Positions 54,930 through 64,000 of a stretch of 64,000 nt of DNA are shown one piece after another. The DNA is from Cristatella mucedo. Lineage: Eukaryota > Bryozoa > Phylactolaemata > Cristatellidae. The notes beneath the pieces are model-generated. The model saw nothing but the letters and a program-made list of their open reading frames with translations, did no database searches and was not told where the DNA came from. The stretch spans positions 104,551 to 168,550 of the forward strand of contig WPIO01000263.1 of NCBI GenBank assembly GCA_009760855.2. Reading direction: 5' to 3'. Numbering within the stretch: the first letter of the stretch is position 1; every line of letters starts with the position of its first letter. Both the position numbers and the translations under genes were made by a program.

Positions 54930-55430
54930 TGATGTGCTACAACATGATTAGGGGTGGCATGCCCAGGGTCATCATGCAAGTTTGATTAAGGGCAGCATAC
55001 ACAGTGTCAGCACGCTTAAGCCTGTAAATGACGAATCACGGGCACTCTCTCAATGCTGTGATAAATATGTGCGTTTTAATTTCTTTTTTAATGTGGTCAA
55101 GTCTGGATATGTCGTGGCGAAAGTCTGGAGTGAGTTCCAAGCTTTACGAGCCTACGAACTAATTACATCGTTACCAAAGAATTTGAGGTGTTTGGGAAAT
55201 ATTTGTGAAGAGTTGGATTCCTAAAAGCTGGTGGTACTATGCTTACCATGTTGGGGAGTACATCTGATAGGTAGGTAGGTAGGCTCAAGCAAAAGAATGA
55301 AGGGACTTAAAAGTGAGCTAGATAGCCTTGAAGTCAATGAGTGTCTCGACTGGTAGCCAGTGCCGGTCGACGGGAAATGGTGTGATCTGGCATTTGCAAC
55401 ACTCACGACAGACAAGCCTTGCTGCAGAGT
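54930..55430 (-). mobile_element. LINE-A fragment lacking both ends
   Basis: ACATGATTAGGGGTGGCATGC, GTCAGCACGCTTAAGCC, AATGCTGTGATAAATATGTGC and GGCGAAAGTCTGG, then the C-terminal and thumb region to GACAGACAAGCCTTGCTGCAGAG at 55428 (SVVSVANARSHHF in minus frame 55221-55415). The 3' tail is missing. A (GTAG)n run at 55269-55284 arose inside. Confidence 0.82.
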
Positions 55431-55439
55431 TTATACTCA

Positions 55440-55830
55440 ATCACTAGGAAAAGATATTACGGACCGTGGACTAGCGTATTACTTTTATGCTGACGATACT
55501 CAGCTGTATTAGCACTTCAAACCTTCTGAATCTGCTGAGAAACTATAAAATAAATGCTCACCTGTCGCCATTCAATCCTGGATGTCAGAACATTTTTTTA
55601 CTCTAAATGACGATACAATCCAGCTGTTGCTCATAGGACATGTTAAGCTTGCGGCCGAATTAAAAGGTCCGCTCTTCTAATTGATTATGCTGACGTGCGA
55701 CCATCAAAACGTGTTCGAAATTTGGGTGTCGGTTTCGACAGCTGCCTAAATTTTAAAAGCTTCATGAAGTGGACTGCTCCTGCATCTAGCCATCACGTCA
55801 GATCTTTATCTATTGGGTAGGAAACAACGT
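55440..55830 (+). mobile_element. LINE-B reverse transcriptase fragment, YADD intact
   Basis: Reads LAYYFYADDTQLY (YADD at 55486-55497), a stop, FKPSESAE, another stop, then IQSWMSEHFFTLNDD and LLLIGHVKLAAELKG, and in a shifted frame RVRNLGVGFDSCLNF. The same blocks occur in the minus-strand copy near 59560-59830 (FKPLESAA, IQSWMSEKFLKLN, LLLIGHPK), which defines the family. Palm and connecting region only; stops make it dead. Confidence 0.82.
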
Positions 55831-55904
55831 TCCCACGTTTTTTTTTAAATTTAACTTTTAGCATGTCATTAAATGTTTTGTCATAATGTTTTTAATCATT
55901 TAAA

Positions 55905-56402
55905 AGGAATGACAAGCGAACTGGCAGAGACAATGGAATACTCCCACACTGCAATAGAGAAGCATCTTCACTCGATGGGAAAGGTTCAGAAGTGTGGAGT
56001 GCGGGATTCACACGCTTTAAGTGACAACCATACAAATCAACGAGCCACAGTTTCCGCTGGTTGGCTTGCTCGTCACCGCTCAACTCATGGATCTAAGCAA
56101 AGATTTATTTAGCGAATCGTTTCATGCGACGAACAGTGGTGCCCGTACATTAATATGAAGCAGTGCAAGGAATGGCTTAGCTCCATTGAACAAGCAAAAT
56201 AGCACGTTAAACAAGATCGTCGTCCGCGTAAAATGATATTGTGCATACAGTGGAACTGGGAAGGCATTATCCATTACCCGTGGCCTGAACAAAACCGAAC
56301 GGTCAACGCGGAGCTCTATGTTCAACAGACGGAACGACTCAATACAGCTATTCAAGAGAAAAGACATAATCGGCTGCATGGAGTTCTTAAAACGTCAGGA
56401 AC
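55905..56402 (+). pseudogene. Mariner-type transposase relic
   Basis: In one frame with two stops (TAG 56110-56112 and 56200-56202) the sequence reads SELAETMEYSHTAIEKHLHS (the second helix-turn-helix of the DNA-binding domain), GKVQKCG, then IVSCDEQW with the first catalytic Asp (56128-56130), KQCKEWLS, RPRKMILCIQWNWEGIIHY, and NRTVNAELYVQQTERLN, QEKR. This order is characteristic of mariner transposases (Tc1/mariner, DD34D). The part with the second and third acidic residues is missing. No terminal inverted repeats were found. About half the usual ~345 residues remain. Confidence 0.85.
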
Positions 56403-56810
56403 TTAGTTGCCAACCCAATAAAATAGGGACATGTCTTAGACAGTGGGCTGCAAAAAATGCAACTACCTCTTTAGTTCCGTCACGGCTTGAGTTGTTTTTT
56501 CTCTTTTGACTGGGCTACAGAAAAAGCTACTTCGCCACTGCAGCTGGTTAGGAATATGAATGACTAGCTAGTTTTCAAGTCCAGAGGTTCTACTTTGGGC
56601 GTGACTACGCCCACGTTATTCCACCACAGCCGGACTCACACCGCTCCGCCTGGCCTACGGGCGCGCGTACCGGCTCGTTAGGCACTGCAGTTGGACAGCA
56701 TCGGCAGACTAAGCTGGATTTAATTGCAACGGGTCAGCTGTGGGCACCTGACCCGCTAGTCCTGCAGCAAGGGACTTTCTGCCCATGCGTCGGCCTGTAT
56801 GCAAGCTATC
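56403..56810. other. No gene seen
   Basis: About 400 bases, non-coding, becoming C-rich. The missing C-terminal part of the mariner transposase is not recognisable here. Confidence 0.4.
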
Positions 56811-56840
56811 CACTCTCTCTCTCCCCCTCTCTCTCTCTCT
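56811..56840. repeat. (CT)n microsatellite
   Basis: Imperfect CT run interrupted by CCCC, followed by A8, directly beside the SINE end at 56851. Confidence 0.9.
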
Positions 56841-56850
56841 TAAAAAAAAT

Positions 56851-56996
56851 CCTAGCTGCTTAAACAGCCTCTTTTTGTATAGCGACAGAAGAGCCTTTAT
56901 GGCTATCACCACCACTTGCAGTGGCGATAAAAGATTGCCCACCACAGGAATCGAACCCACGACCTCGGGACCTAGGTCGTGAAAGCAACCGCCTCT
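56851..56996 (-). mobile_element. SINE1 copy, 5'-truncated
   Basis: On the minus strand: GAGGCGGTTGCTTTCACGACC, B box GGTTCGATTCC, TGTGGTGGGCAATC, GCAAGTGGTGGTGATAGCC, CTTCTGTCGCTATACAAAAAG, GGCTGTTTAAGCAGCTAGG. Very close to the copy at 8830. The A-box side is cut at 56996, and it lacks an ATT tail. Confidence 0.85.
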
Positions 56997-57429
56997 TCTC
57001 TTCTCTCAGCGCGTTCCGGTGCTGCTTCTACGACGGCTACTACATCTGAATGTGCGCTCGCACGCTTGCGTTGCCTGCTTATAATGAAATACAGCCGTCG
57101 TCGTCAGTACGACAACCGGCTTGTTGGGGCAACCTTCATCCTTCGTCGCACCGCCATCTTGAGCATGAGCCCACACACTACTTCCTGTCTCCTTTGCTAA
57201 AAGAGCTAGCAGGGCTACCGATTAATCAACGGATAAAAGAAACGTTCTAACAATGACCAACAAGGCCCTACCACCGTTTTGCTCCTTGGTACCAATCTGA
57301 ACTGTTGCACCAGTTTCAGCCTCATCTCAACCTCACGTCTTGTATGGACAATACATTTGTCGCAAGAAAAGTCACTTATTAGGACAATTCCCCTTTCAAT
57401 CCTCTTCATGCTCACTATCGTTCGCATTT
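56997..57429. other. No recognised gene
   Basis: Overlapping short frames without motifs. No repeat match. Confidence 0.35.
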
Positions 57430-57661
57430 CGAAGTCTTGAAAGTGAAATCACCCTAATAATTTACTTTTCCTCCAACATTATTTTTTTTGTCTGATATTG
57501 TTATTGTTATATTGTTAGTAAACATAATTGTATTCAAATGGTTTATTTATTATATTATACAAATGCCTTTGTCCTATGTTGCTAGAGCATTGTTTATGAG
57601 AAAAGGAGAAAAAGCAAGCAGTAGGTAAAATCAAGTTAATAATATATTTAAAAAGCACTCT

Positions 57662-58078
57662 ATGCATAGAATTGATGTACCTACTAAGATTAAAGGACTA
57701 AGTTTTTTGTTTCAAAGTATACTTTTCCAAAATTTTAATACATGTTTATGTGATAAAATTTATAGAGTTTATAGTTTTGAACATATTTCACAAGCAGGTG
57801 TTTCTAAAGCCGTTTATTGGAGAAAATGTTTAGTTGAAAAACACTTTGAAAAGTGTAAAAGGAGATGGAGATCTAAAATTACTAAAATGGAATGGCCTGA
57901 GAAATATAAAGAAATTGTGTTATTGTTATTTAATTCAAAATTACAAAGTAAAAATATACACATTGTAAACGTCAATAATAATTATTATAATAATGTTATT
58001 ACTGATGATTGTTTTGTGATAAAGATGAACATTCTTGGAAAACAAAGTATGATTATAATAAAGAACTTGAGCAATTAG
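57662..58078 (+). pseudogene. Unrecognised AT-rich gene remnant, frameshifted
   Basis: A 138-codon frame, basic and aromatic (HISQAGVSKAVYWRKCLVEK, KRRWRSKITKMEWPEKYKEI). Near 58015 a shift of phase would lead into a further protein-like stretch (YNKELEQLGFPKIIVTDYD), then a stop and CDCMFPGCHHNLRPIF at 58139-58190, containing CxxxFPGCHH. So the gene probably ran to about 58190 and is broken by at least one frameshift and one stop. No known domain can be named; the Cys/His cluster might bind metal. Confidence 0.35.
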
Positions 58079-58204
58079 GTTTTCCAAAAATTATAGTAAC
58101 GGATTATGATATTTAAATTGCTGAAAATTCTAGAGATGTTTGTGATTGCATGTTTCCAGGTTGTCATCATAATCTTCGTCCTATTTTTAATTAATTAATA
58201 TAGG

Positions 58205-58609
58205 GCAATATCAGATCTTCGAAGTAAATACGCAAATACCAAGTATAATCCAATACTTTTAGACAATAGTAGATTTAAAGGTTGCTTACCTAAACCGTTA
58301 CAAATTAGATATGGTCTTCAGTTTTTAGGTATCTTACTTTCTCTTGCAATTACTATAACAAGTACTTATATTTAAAAACACGAGGAACTTTCTCACGTAG
58401 TAACAGTATTAGGTGCTTTATCGACAATGATAATCTCAATAGATAGTACAATCTCACAAATTGATAGAAGGAAAAGATCTAAACTTCAAGCAAATCATAA
58501 CTTAGTTTCAATGATAGCAGATGCTTTAGATGATGATAAAATAACTAAAGAAGAATTTGATGAAATAATTGCGGATCCATTACAAAATATAAGTGTAACT
58601 GAGGCTTAA
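58205..58609 (+). pseudogene. Remnant of a small membrane protein, unknown
   Basis: Open from a stop near 58194 without an ATG at its start. It begins ISDLRSKYANTKYNPI, has one clear hydrophobic segment (YGLQFLGILLSLAITIT, about 58310-58360), an internal TAA at about 58373, then a soluble acidic end (ADALDDDKITKEEFDEIIA). A short N-terminal part, one membrane span and a helical acidic tail suggest a small membrane protein. The C-terminal 60 codons are also open from ATG 58427. No family recognised. Confidence 0.35.
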
Positions 58610-58661
58610 TAACTTGAAATTCCTCACTAACAAAACTTCTCTTAACATTATTTACCCAATA

Positions 58662-58768
58662 TCAGTAAAGGCCCGATCTCCAAAGCATTTGAGGTTTGTG
58701 AAAGGTATAAGTAAACAGCTAGATTCCGACAAGCAGGCGGTCTGAAGCTTAGCCGGGTGTGGGCGTGA
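58662..58768 (-). mobile_element. LINE-A scrap
   Basis: GATCTCCAAAGCATTTGAGG, TTTGTGAAAGGTATAAGTAAAC and GATTCCGACAAGCAGGCGG match LINE-A just upstream of the 3' UTR. It is cut by the LINE-B copy starting at 58772. Confidence 0.75.
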
Positions 58769-58771
58769 TGT

Positions 58772-60030
58772 ATCTCCGCCTGTAACTCCACAATGACATA
58801 CAGACTATTTGAGATTTTACGCATGAGAGTTTTGCATAGCCCACTCACAGCCTAAGCGGCTTTCGGTACGCATTCAGTAGCCAACAGACTTCATCTCACG
58901 ACACAAAGAGAAAGTGGGAAGCATAGCAGAGTCAGGAGAGAAGTTGAGGTAGTGAGTAGCATGAAAGTAACAGCTCAGAACCGCTGAAAAAGATATGCCA
59001 TAGTCGACAGCAGGAGCGTAGTTCCAGCTGAGTCAGAATTGTTTCAGCTAGTTCCACAATCTAGGACCTTCATAACTAAAGATTTTGTCGCCAACGGTAT
59101 TAAGGCTGAGGAATGGAACAGCTATCTTATTGTCCACACAGGACCTGAAGGCGCGAACAAGCTAAAACTGGAGCAGCATTTCAGCCAGGTACGAAAAAGC
59201 CAAGCCATGGTGGTCCTTGTGGGTCAGCTTAAGAACATTACTCTGCATCCGTAGCATAACCAGCATCAATCCTAGCTCTTTTAGCAAATGAGAGACGTGC
59301 TTAAACCTCTGGCTTTTGGATTACTAGCCTTGTAGCCATATTCATAGGCAGCTGCAGTGGCTTAGTTTCATTCTTCGGTACCCCAGGCAAAAGGGAATTA
59401 AAATAATCAAGCCGTGACCGAACTAAGGAACTAGTTAAACATTTTGCAGGCCATTGTGAAAGAGATCTCCTGATCTCGGATAGAAATCGGATCGGACGTG
59501 AGGACTAGCTGTAAAATCACTGTTCTGAATGAAGCTTTTAAAATTGAGGCAGCTGACAAAAACTTCACCAAAATTTCGATCACTTGGTGACAGTCACATA
59601 ACAGCATCCCCAACTAGGAGGGCACAGCCTTTTAATGTAGCCAAGCGCTTAGGGTGTCCTATGAGCAGCAGTTCGGTAAAAGTGACATTTAGTTTTAAGA
59701 ACTTTTCTGACATCCAGGATTGAATTTAGGCAAGGCAAGTCAGTTCCTAAGTTGATGCTGCAGATTCCAGCGGTTTGAATGACAAATACACTTGAGTATT
59801 GTAAGGATAAAAGTGATTTCTTATTCCACAGGCTTTAATTACTTTTCTCGGTGGTTCAGTATAAATGGAGAACACCAAGGGACCTAGTAGGTACCCTTTA
59901 GGGACTCCACAGGTGACCCGTTTCGTGTTGGAGACCTGACCCTAATACGAAACGGATTGAACACGATCAGACAAGTACGATTTACACCATACCAGTACCT
60001 TCTTTGCCAGACCGATAGTTGTTCTCATTC
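58772..60030 (-). mobile_element. LINE-B copy, the longest in the window
   Basis: From the 3' end (GATGTATCTCCGCCTG at 58772) the minus strand encodes in order (upstream to downstream): VPxGYLLGPLVFSIY-like palm (about 59900), a degenerated YPYNTQVY in place of YADD, IQSWMSEKFLKLN and LLLIGHPKRLATLKG (59560-59680), SRLDYFNSLLPGVPKNETK (about 59350-59410), MQSNVLKLTHKDHHGL and SYLAEMLLQ (about 59200), and LNTVGDKIFSYEGPRLWN (about 59050). Frames shift repeatedly. Palm order and the C-terminal GDKxFSYEGPRLWN block place it near L2/CR1-like LINEs. Confidence 0.8.
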
Positions 60031-60339
60031 TTGTAGATCCGATAGTTGAGATGAAGCCGAAAACACAAAGATTCTTTCAAAAGCACATAAGGAGTACGGT
60101 GAATATGAAATTGCTAGCATGCTTACTAGTTAGAGAAATCTCTATATTCACATACATAATCACCAAAAGTTATAGCAAAATACTTCGAAGTTGATTTTTC
60201 GAAAAAAAAGAATCAATACCGTCAATAGGAAAACGATGCAATTGTATCATTAATCTCTTACGAACTTTTCAGAGAGAGTCATATAGAAAGAAAAATAAAG
60301 AAATAGTGTGAGTTAAATAAGTAACCAGAGAACTAGAGT
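60031..60339. other. No gene seen
   Basis: AT-rich non-coding spacer. Confidence 0.4.
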
Positions 60340-60612
60340 GATATAATGAAAGAGAGAGAGAGTGAAAGGGGGACGAGGAAAACGAGTCAGAATTAGACAG
60401 AGATAGACAGATTGAGAGAGATAGAGAGGGAGAGAAAGATAACGTAGATAGAGAGGGAGAATACAAGAGGAAGAACACGAGAGATAGATGGAATAAGAGA
60501 GAAAGACAACGATAGAGTTAGAGAATGACGAGAGAAACAGGATGACGGAGAGGAAGAAGGACCAATGGGGAGAGAGAGAGGCTGGAGACAGAGAGACCGG
60601 GAGAGGGGGGCC
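60340..60612. repeat. Imperfect GAGA-rich tract
   Basis: Purine-rich (GAGA, GATAGA, GGGGAGAGAG) on the plus strand. The minus frames 60269-60478 and 60313-60681 rich in L and S are composition artefacts. Confidence 0.85.
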
Positions 60613-60810
60613 CGGATAAAAAAGCCAATAACTAAGAAATCTTGTTAAGTAAAAGGCCATCGTTTGAAATTTATATTGCAAATTGTCACGATAGATTGCA
60701 AGTCTTTTTAGACGATCAAAGAAAATATATACTCTTTGAGACTGGAGTTGAGGAATGCAAAGTCACAAAGCACTTAAACACTTCCATTTGCAAGAAAATG
60801 TAATTTTATG

Positions 60811-61533
60811 ATGATAATAATAATGAATACTTGATAAAGCACCCTCAGAGAACTCAATCTCTTTATAGACGCTTTACAATTTCTGCGAAGGGAAATGCGA
60901 TCAAATGGTAAGTAAAATCTTGCTTGCTAAACAACATGATTAACATGGTTAGGGGTGATACGCACATGGTCAGCATGCAAATGTGGTTAGTGGCAGTATG
61001 CGCAGTGTCAGCACCCAAGGGCACTGGAAGGACGAATCATAGGTATCCACTAAATGCTGTCCTAAATAGGTGTTTTTAAGTTCTTTTTAAAGTATTCAAG
61101 TCAGGGGATGTTCTGACGCAAGTCAGGAGTGACTTCCAGGCTTTGGGAGCATACGATCTAAATGCATAATCTCCAAAGGATTTGAGGTTTGTAAGAGGTA
61201 TTAGTAGTCTGTTGAATTCCGAAAACCCGAGTGATACTACGCTTGGTCTGGTGGGGGCGTAGATCTGAGAGATAATATGGAGCCAAAGAATGAAGTGACT
61301 TAACAGTGACTGACAAAACTTGGAAGTCGGTCCGCTGTTTGACTGGTAGCCAGTGCAGGTCAGGGAGAAGTTGTGTCGTGTGGCAACTGCGATGCTCACG
61401 AATAAAAACCCTACCTGAGGAGTTTTCCACTAGCTGCAATCGCCCGATTGCTCATGCCGGTAGGCCAGCAAGCAGTGAGTTACAGAAGTCAAGACTGGAT
61501 GTCACAAATGGATGGACCAACTTAGACGTGTGC
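60811..61533 (-). mobile_element. LINE-A copy, 5'-truncated
   Basis: (AAT)n tail at about 60811, standard 3' UTR, C-terminal APKAWKSLLTCV and thumb (minus frames 61076-61399 and 61158-61439: LVENSSGRVFIREHRSCH, LLPDLHWLPVKQRTDF, LAPYYLSDLRPHQ). Homology ends abruptly at TTAGACGTG (61533), the KLVHAF position of other copies. Confidence 0.9.
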
Positions 61534-61959
61534 AGGCAAATATGTACAGTTTTTTGACTTAACATAATTTAATAGGCCGAGAGAAATCGTCGCCATGGTT
61601 TTATTCTACATTAAAATTCTTTAGCGAACTAGATCTTATTTTGCTCGTGCTAATATTTGTTAATCTGGAATTGACCGAGACTTCTCGCTGCATATTAATG
61701 CGATGCAAAGTATCTCCATCTGCTATTTTGCTAAAACGCCAACACTATTTGGAGGATGAGCAGGAGTGCTCTATAGAGCACACTCTACGTCTACTCGGGA
61801 CACGATATGAATTCCTTAGCCAGCCAACTTTAGAGGTAGTGGGTTGGTTGGAACCAGCGGCTCAGGGCGACTTGAAACGATGTGCTTTTTTCCGGTGGCA
61901 GGTGAGTAGTTGTCGTTGGAGAGGGAATGTGGATGTGATTTCCTTAGTCTTGGATCTGC
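61534..61959. other. Unassigned; part of a 137-codon frame
   Basis: The plus frame 61641-62054 is open for 137 codons, but its right part lies over antisense LINE-B sequence, so it is probably incidental. GTATCTCCATCTGCTATTTTG at about 61711 recalls the LINE-B 3' end and may mark the true left limit of the LINE-B fragment. Confidence 0.3.
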
Positions 61960-62320
61960 AGACTAATGGCATCTCTCGCCAATTGTGTTTAGGTGGGGAA
62001 ATGAGACAGCTAAGATATGGCCAGTTAAAGGACCTGAAGACAGGAGGTAGCTAAACATGGTGCAGCAGCTCAGCTAAGTTTGAAGGCACCAAGCCGCTGC
62101 TAGCCTTGTGGCTTAGTGTAAGAGATATACTCTGCATATGCTTACTAACTGGCTGCCATTCAAGCTCTTTCAGCAAAAGAGACACGCAGGAAAAAGTCAG
62201 CAAGTAACTTGTCTTTCTTGAAAAGTCTTGAACAAATAGCTGTGGCCTGCAAAGAGAGTTGTCAACAGCTGAGAGAAAAATTTTTTTGTAAACGTGCAAA
62301 CAATTAAGTTTACCAGTCCG
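61960..62320 (-). mobile_element. LINE-B C-terminal fragment
   Basis: Minus frame 62051-62299 reads SLLLKELEWQPVSKHMQSI, SLTLSHKASSGLVPSNLAEL, equivalent to MQSNVLKLTHKDHHGL...SYLAEM in the copy at 58772. HLNTIGER at about 61990 corresponds to LNTVGDK there. The 3' tail is not clearly retained. Confidence 0.7.
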
Positions 62321-62854
62321 CTGTGAAGCGAATAAACCCTTTTTTTAACATTTCACTGCAGTAGTTCTTAGTTCACGCGTTTGTGAAATGGTCTGTGCGA
62401 ACTTATGATAACCTCAATGCGAAGAATTTAGTTTTTATGCTAAGAGACGTCAATAGTTTCCCCTTCCCAAGCTAGTTGGTATTAACTTAAAATTCCAATT
62501 TGTTTACAAGTAGTCCCCAGATGAAGCTTCTATACGTAATATGTCGTTTCTACGGCTAGGTAGACTTGCTATTATAAGTGAACCCGTAGCTCCAGCTAGC
62601 CATGCCGACACCAACTGAAGATGTACAGGGGACTGCTTCGTAGAAGGTAAAATCTGCTCACGGCCGAGGCAGAAGCTAGTGCGGGTTTATATTATTTTCG
62701 TATTCCATGCACGTTATAGAGACATCCGGCATATTTCTCTCAAGTCCTGGTGTGATGCACTCTTACTTTGTGATAAGCAGATCTGCTATAATCTAGTAAA
62801 ATATCTTGACGGCTAGTCGTTGTAATTCTTGATAAATATGCAATTGGGTTATTG
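62321..62854. other. No gene seen
   Basis: Non-coding, no repeat match. Confidence 0.4.
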
Positions 62855-63005
62855 TTTGTTTTAAAACCTTTGCTAAGAGGTCATAGGTTGGAACTCGGTG
62901 GTGGGCGATCCTCTATTGCTACTGGAAGCGACGGTGATAGCAAAAAAATCTCTTCTCTAGCTGTAAAAAGAGGCTTTTTAATCACCTATTACGTTTTTAA
63001 TAAGC
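62855..63005 (+). mobile_element. SINE1 copy, diverged
   Basis: AGGTCATAGGTTGGAACTCGG (decayed B box), GTGGTGGGCGATCCTCTATTGC, GGAAGCGACGGTGATAGC, CTCTTCTCTAGCTGTAAAAAGAGG and TTTTTAATCACCTATT follow SINE1 order. Confidence 0.7.
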
Positions 63006-64000
63006 ACTTGATAATAAGTGATACTAGCACTCATATTTCCTCAACCATAACGGATGGACAAGACCTGGCTTAAATTGGTTTACCAACTGACCGTTTGCGA
63101 TGCAACTCTAAGAGGTTAATATCTTTTACACTCATAGATAAATCCAAAATAATGATGGCGGATATCGACATAAGTTGGCAATTATATTGTGTGCCACTTG
63201 AAGTTCTAGAGAAGGAGTCCTTTGAATCTATCGTTTGCAGTTCTTACGACTGCAAGCTGCCGATGGTGACAGTGAATAGTGTATCTCTGCTCAGCTTCCA
63301 AGTTTTTTATCTAAGACTTCTTAGGTTTTACTTAAACTCCGTGTTCAAGAAATCCATCTTGCCTCAATATTGGTGATTTTAAAGTTTCTATTTATAACTT
63401 CTCTGGCGCCTTTAGCACAGGATGTTCCACAGTGACCAACTGGAATTCTCTCGTCAATCACAAGTTTGACGTTCTGGCATCGAGTGTCTCCCACTCATCT
63501 AACGTTTCTCCTTCAATAACATCCTCTTATCTACGTTGAAATTGAGCATGACGCCGGTAACTCTTTAATCTAACGTCATTTAATATTATGGTGTCTAGAA
63601 AAAAGTCCATTGTCGATGGGAGTTGTTAAAAAGAGTTAATATTTTTATTCAGAATAATCATCGTAATAGTAGTTTTTTTAAGTTCAGTAAATTCTGTGTT
63701 TGGCAGTCAAACTGAGAGTAGATGTTTTACTGTAGTGATGAGTGAAGTCAGCTGATATGCACTTGACAGGGAGATGTACCTTGCAGGGAAAACATGCAAG
63801 TTCAAGGAAAAAGGTGCACTATGCCATTAACAGGGGTGAATATAGTTATTATTAAGGTAGGCGAAAAATAATCAGTCCATCTCCAATATATTCACGTCAG
63901 AAAAAACGTTCCCTTGCTGTTCTGTAAATAAAAGACTACATCTATGCCCGAATTCAGCATCAGGTCAGCTTGAAACTGCAGATGCCTATTAAGCTGACAA
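63006..64000. other. No recognised gene
   Basis: Frame 63095-63376 (+, 93 codons) has no recognisable domain. The rest is AT-rich and non-coding, with no repeat match. Confidence 0.35.

Larger units (their letters stand above)
57430..58640. other. Very AT-rich island with broken coding frames
   Basis: Sampled lines hold roughly 20-30% G+C, well below the surrounding DNA. Contents in order: a 21-codon frame (57562-57627), the 138-codon frame at 57662-58078 continued in another phase to about 58190, and a frame from about 58205 to 58609 with one internal stop. Codon use favours A/T at third positions. No LINE, SINE or LTR sequence occurs until the LINE-A scrap at 58662. The composition suggests DNA of foreign or element origin; the source is unknown. 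Confidence 0.35.

Noticed and set aside
61641-62054. 137-codon plus-strand frame as a gene
   Set aside because: Its right part is antisense to a LINE-B coding remnant, and no domain is recognisable.

Overview
This window looks like repeat-rich nuclear DNA from an animal, most likely an invertebrate; the species cannot be told from the sequence. The reasons are: no long open frames apart from low-complexity ones, no operons or ribosome-binding-site spacing, many 5'-truncated non-LTR retrotransposons ending in (ATT)n, tRNA-derived SINEs with RNA polymerase III boxes, LTR-type elements, a mariner relic and long microsatellites. I found no host gene that I could name and no CRISPR array, rRNA or functional tRNA gene.

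The dominant component is one L2/CR1-like LINE family, called LINE-A here. About 25 copies or fragments lie on both strands, and all are broken. The best is at 46878-48392 (-), with a YADD reverse-transcriptase motif. The longest is at 34333-36066 (+), split by a second LINE-A copy. Many copies are only the last ~90 bases. A second family, LINE-B, has five fragments (12685, 52462, 55440, 58775 and 61960). It has a different 3' end but the same style of tail (a short stem followed by GCGCTATACAAA). Two tRNA-derived SINE families are present. SINE1 has seven copies, with B box GGTTCGAATCC. SINE2 has two copies, whose tails resemble the LINE tails.

Layout: 1-9.5 kb holds SINEs and LINE-A. 9.5-13 kb is mostly unassigned and ends in tandem duplications. 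13.05-13.68 kb is an LTR-like fragment (family D) with a possible primer-binding site. 14.77-16.34 kb is a LINE-A copy split by a 1273-base solo LTR (family E) with TG...CA ends and GAAT repeats on both sides. 16.7-19.5 kb is LINE-A. 19.5-22.2 kb is unassigned. 22.2-24.4 kb holds a SINE and LINE-A. 24.95-27.26 kb is a decayed satellite with a unit of roughly 140-180 bases. 27.55-29.03 kb is the second family E copy, with three 161-base units. 29.5-34.0 kb is a microsatellite zone, including about 75 copies of GGTCTGTCT, and also holds the second family D copy (32.76-33.20 kb). 34.3-49.0 kb is mainly LINE-A. 50.2-52.3 kb and 57.4-58.6 kb are AT-rich blocks of short gene-like frames that match no repeat family here. 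55.9-56.4 kb is a mariner transposase relic. 58.8-62.3 kb is LINE-B and LINE-A.

Nothing here looks like a working gene set. The coding remnants are dead transposon reverse transcriptases and a transposase. The best candidates for something undescribed are the two AT-rich blocks, followed by the family E and D LTRs and the degenerate satellite. Calls rest on reading the sequence and comparing segments within the window; no database search was possible.
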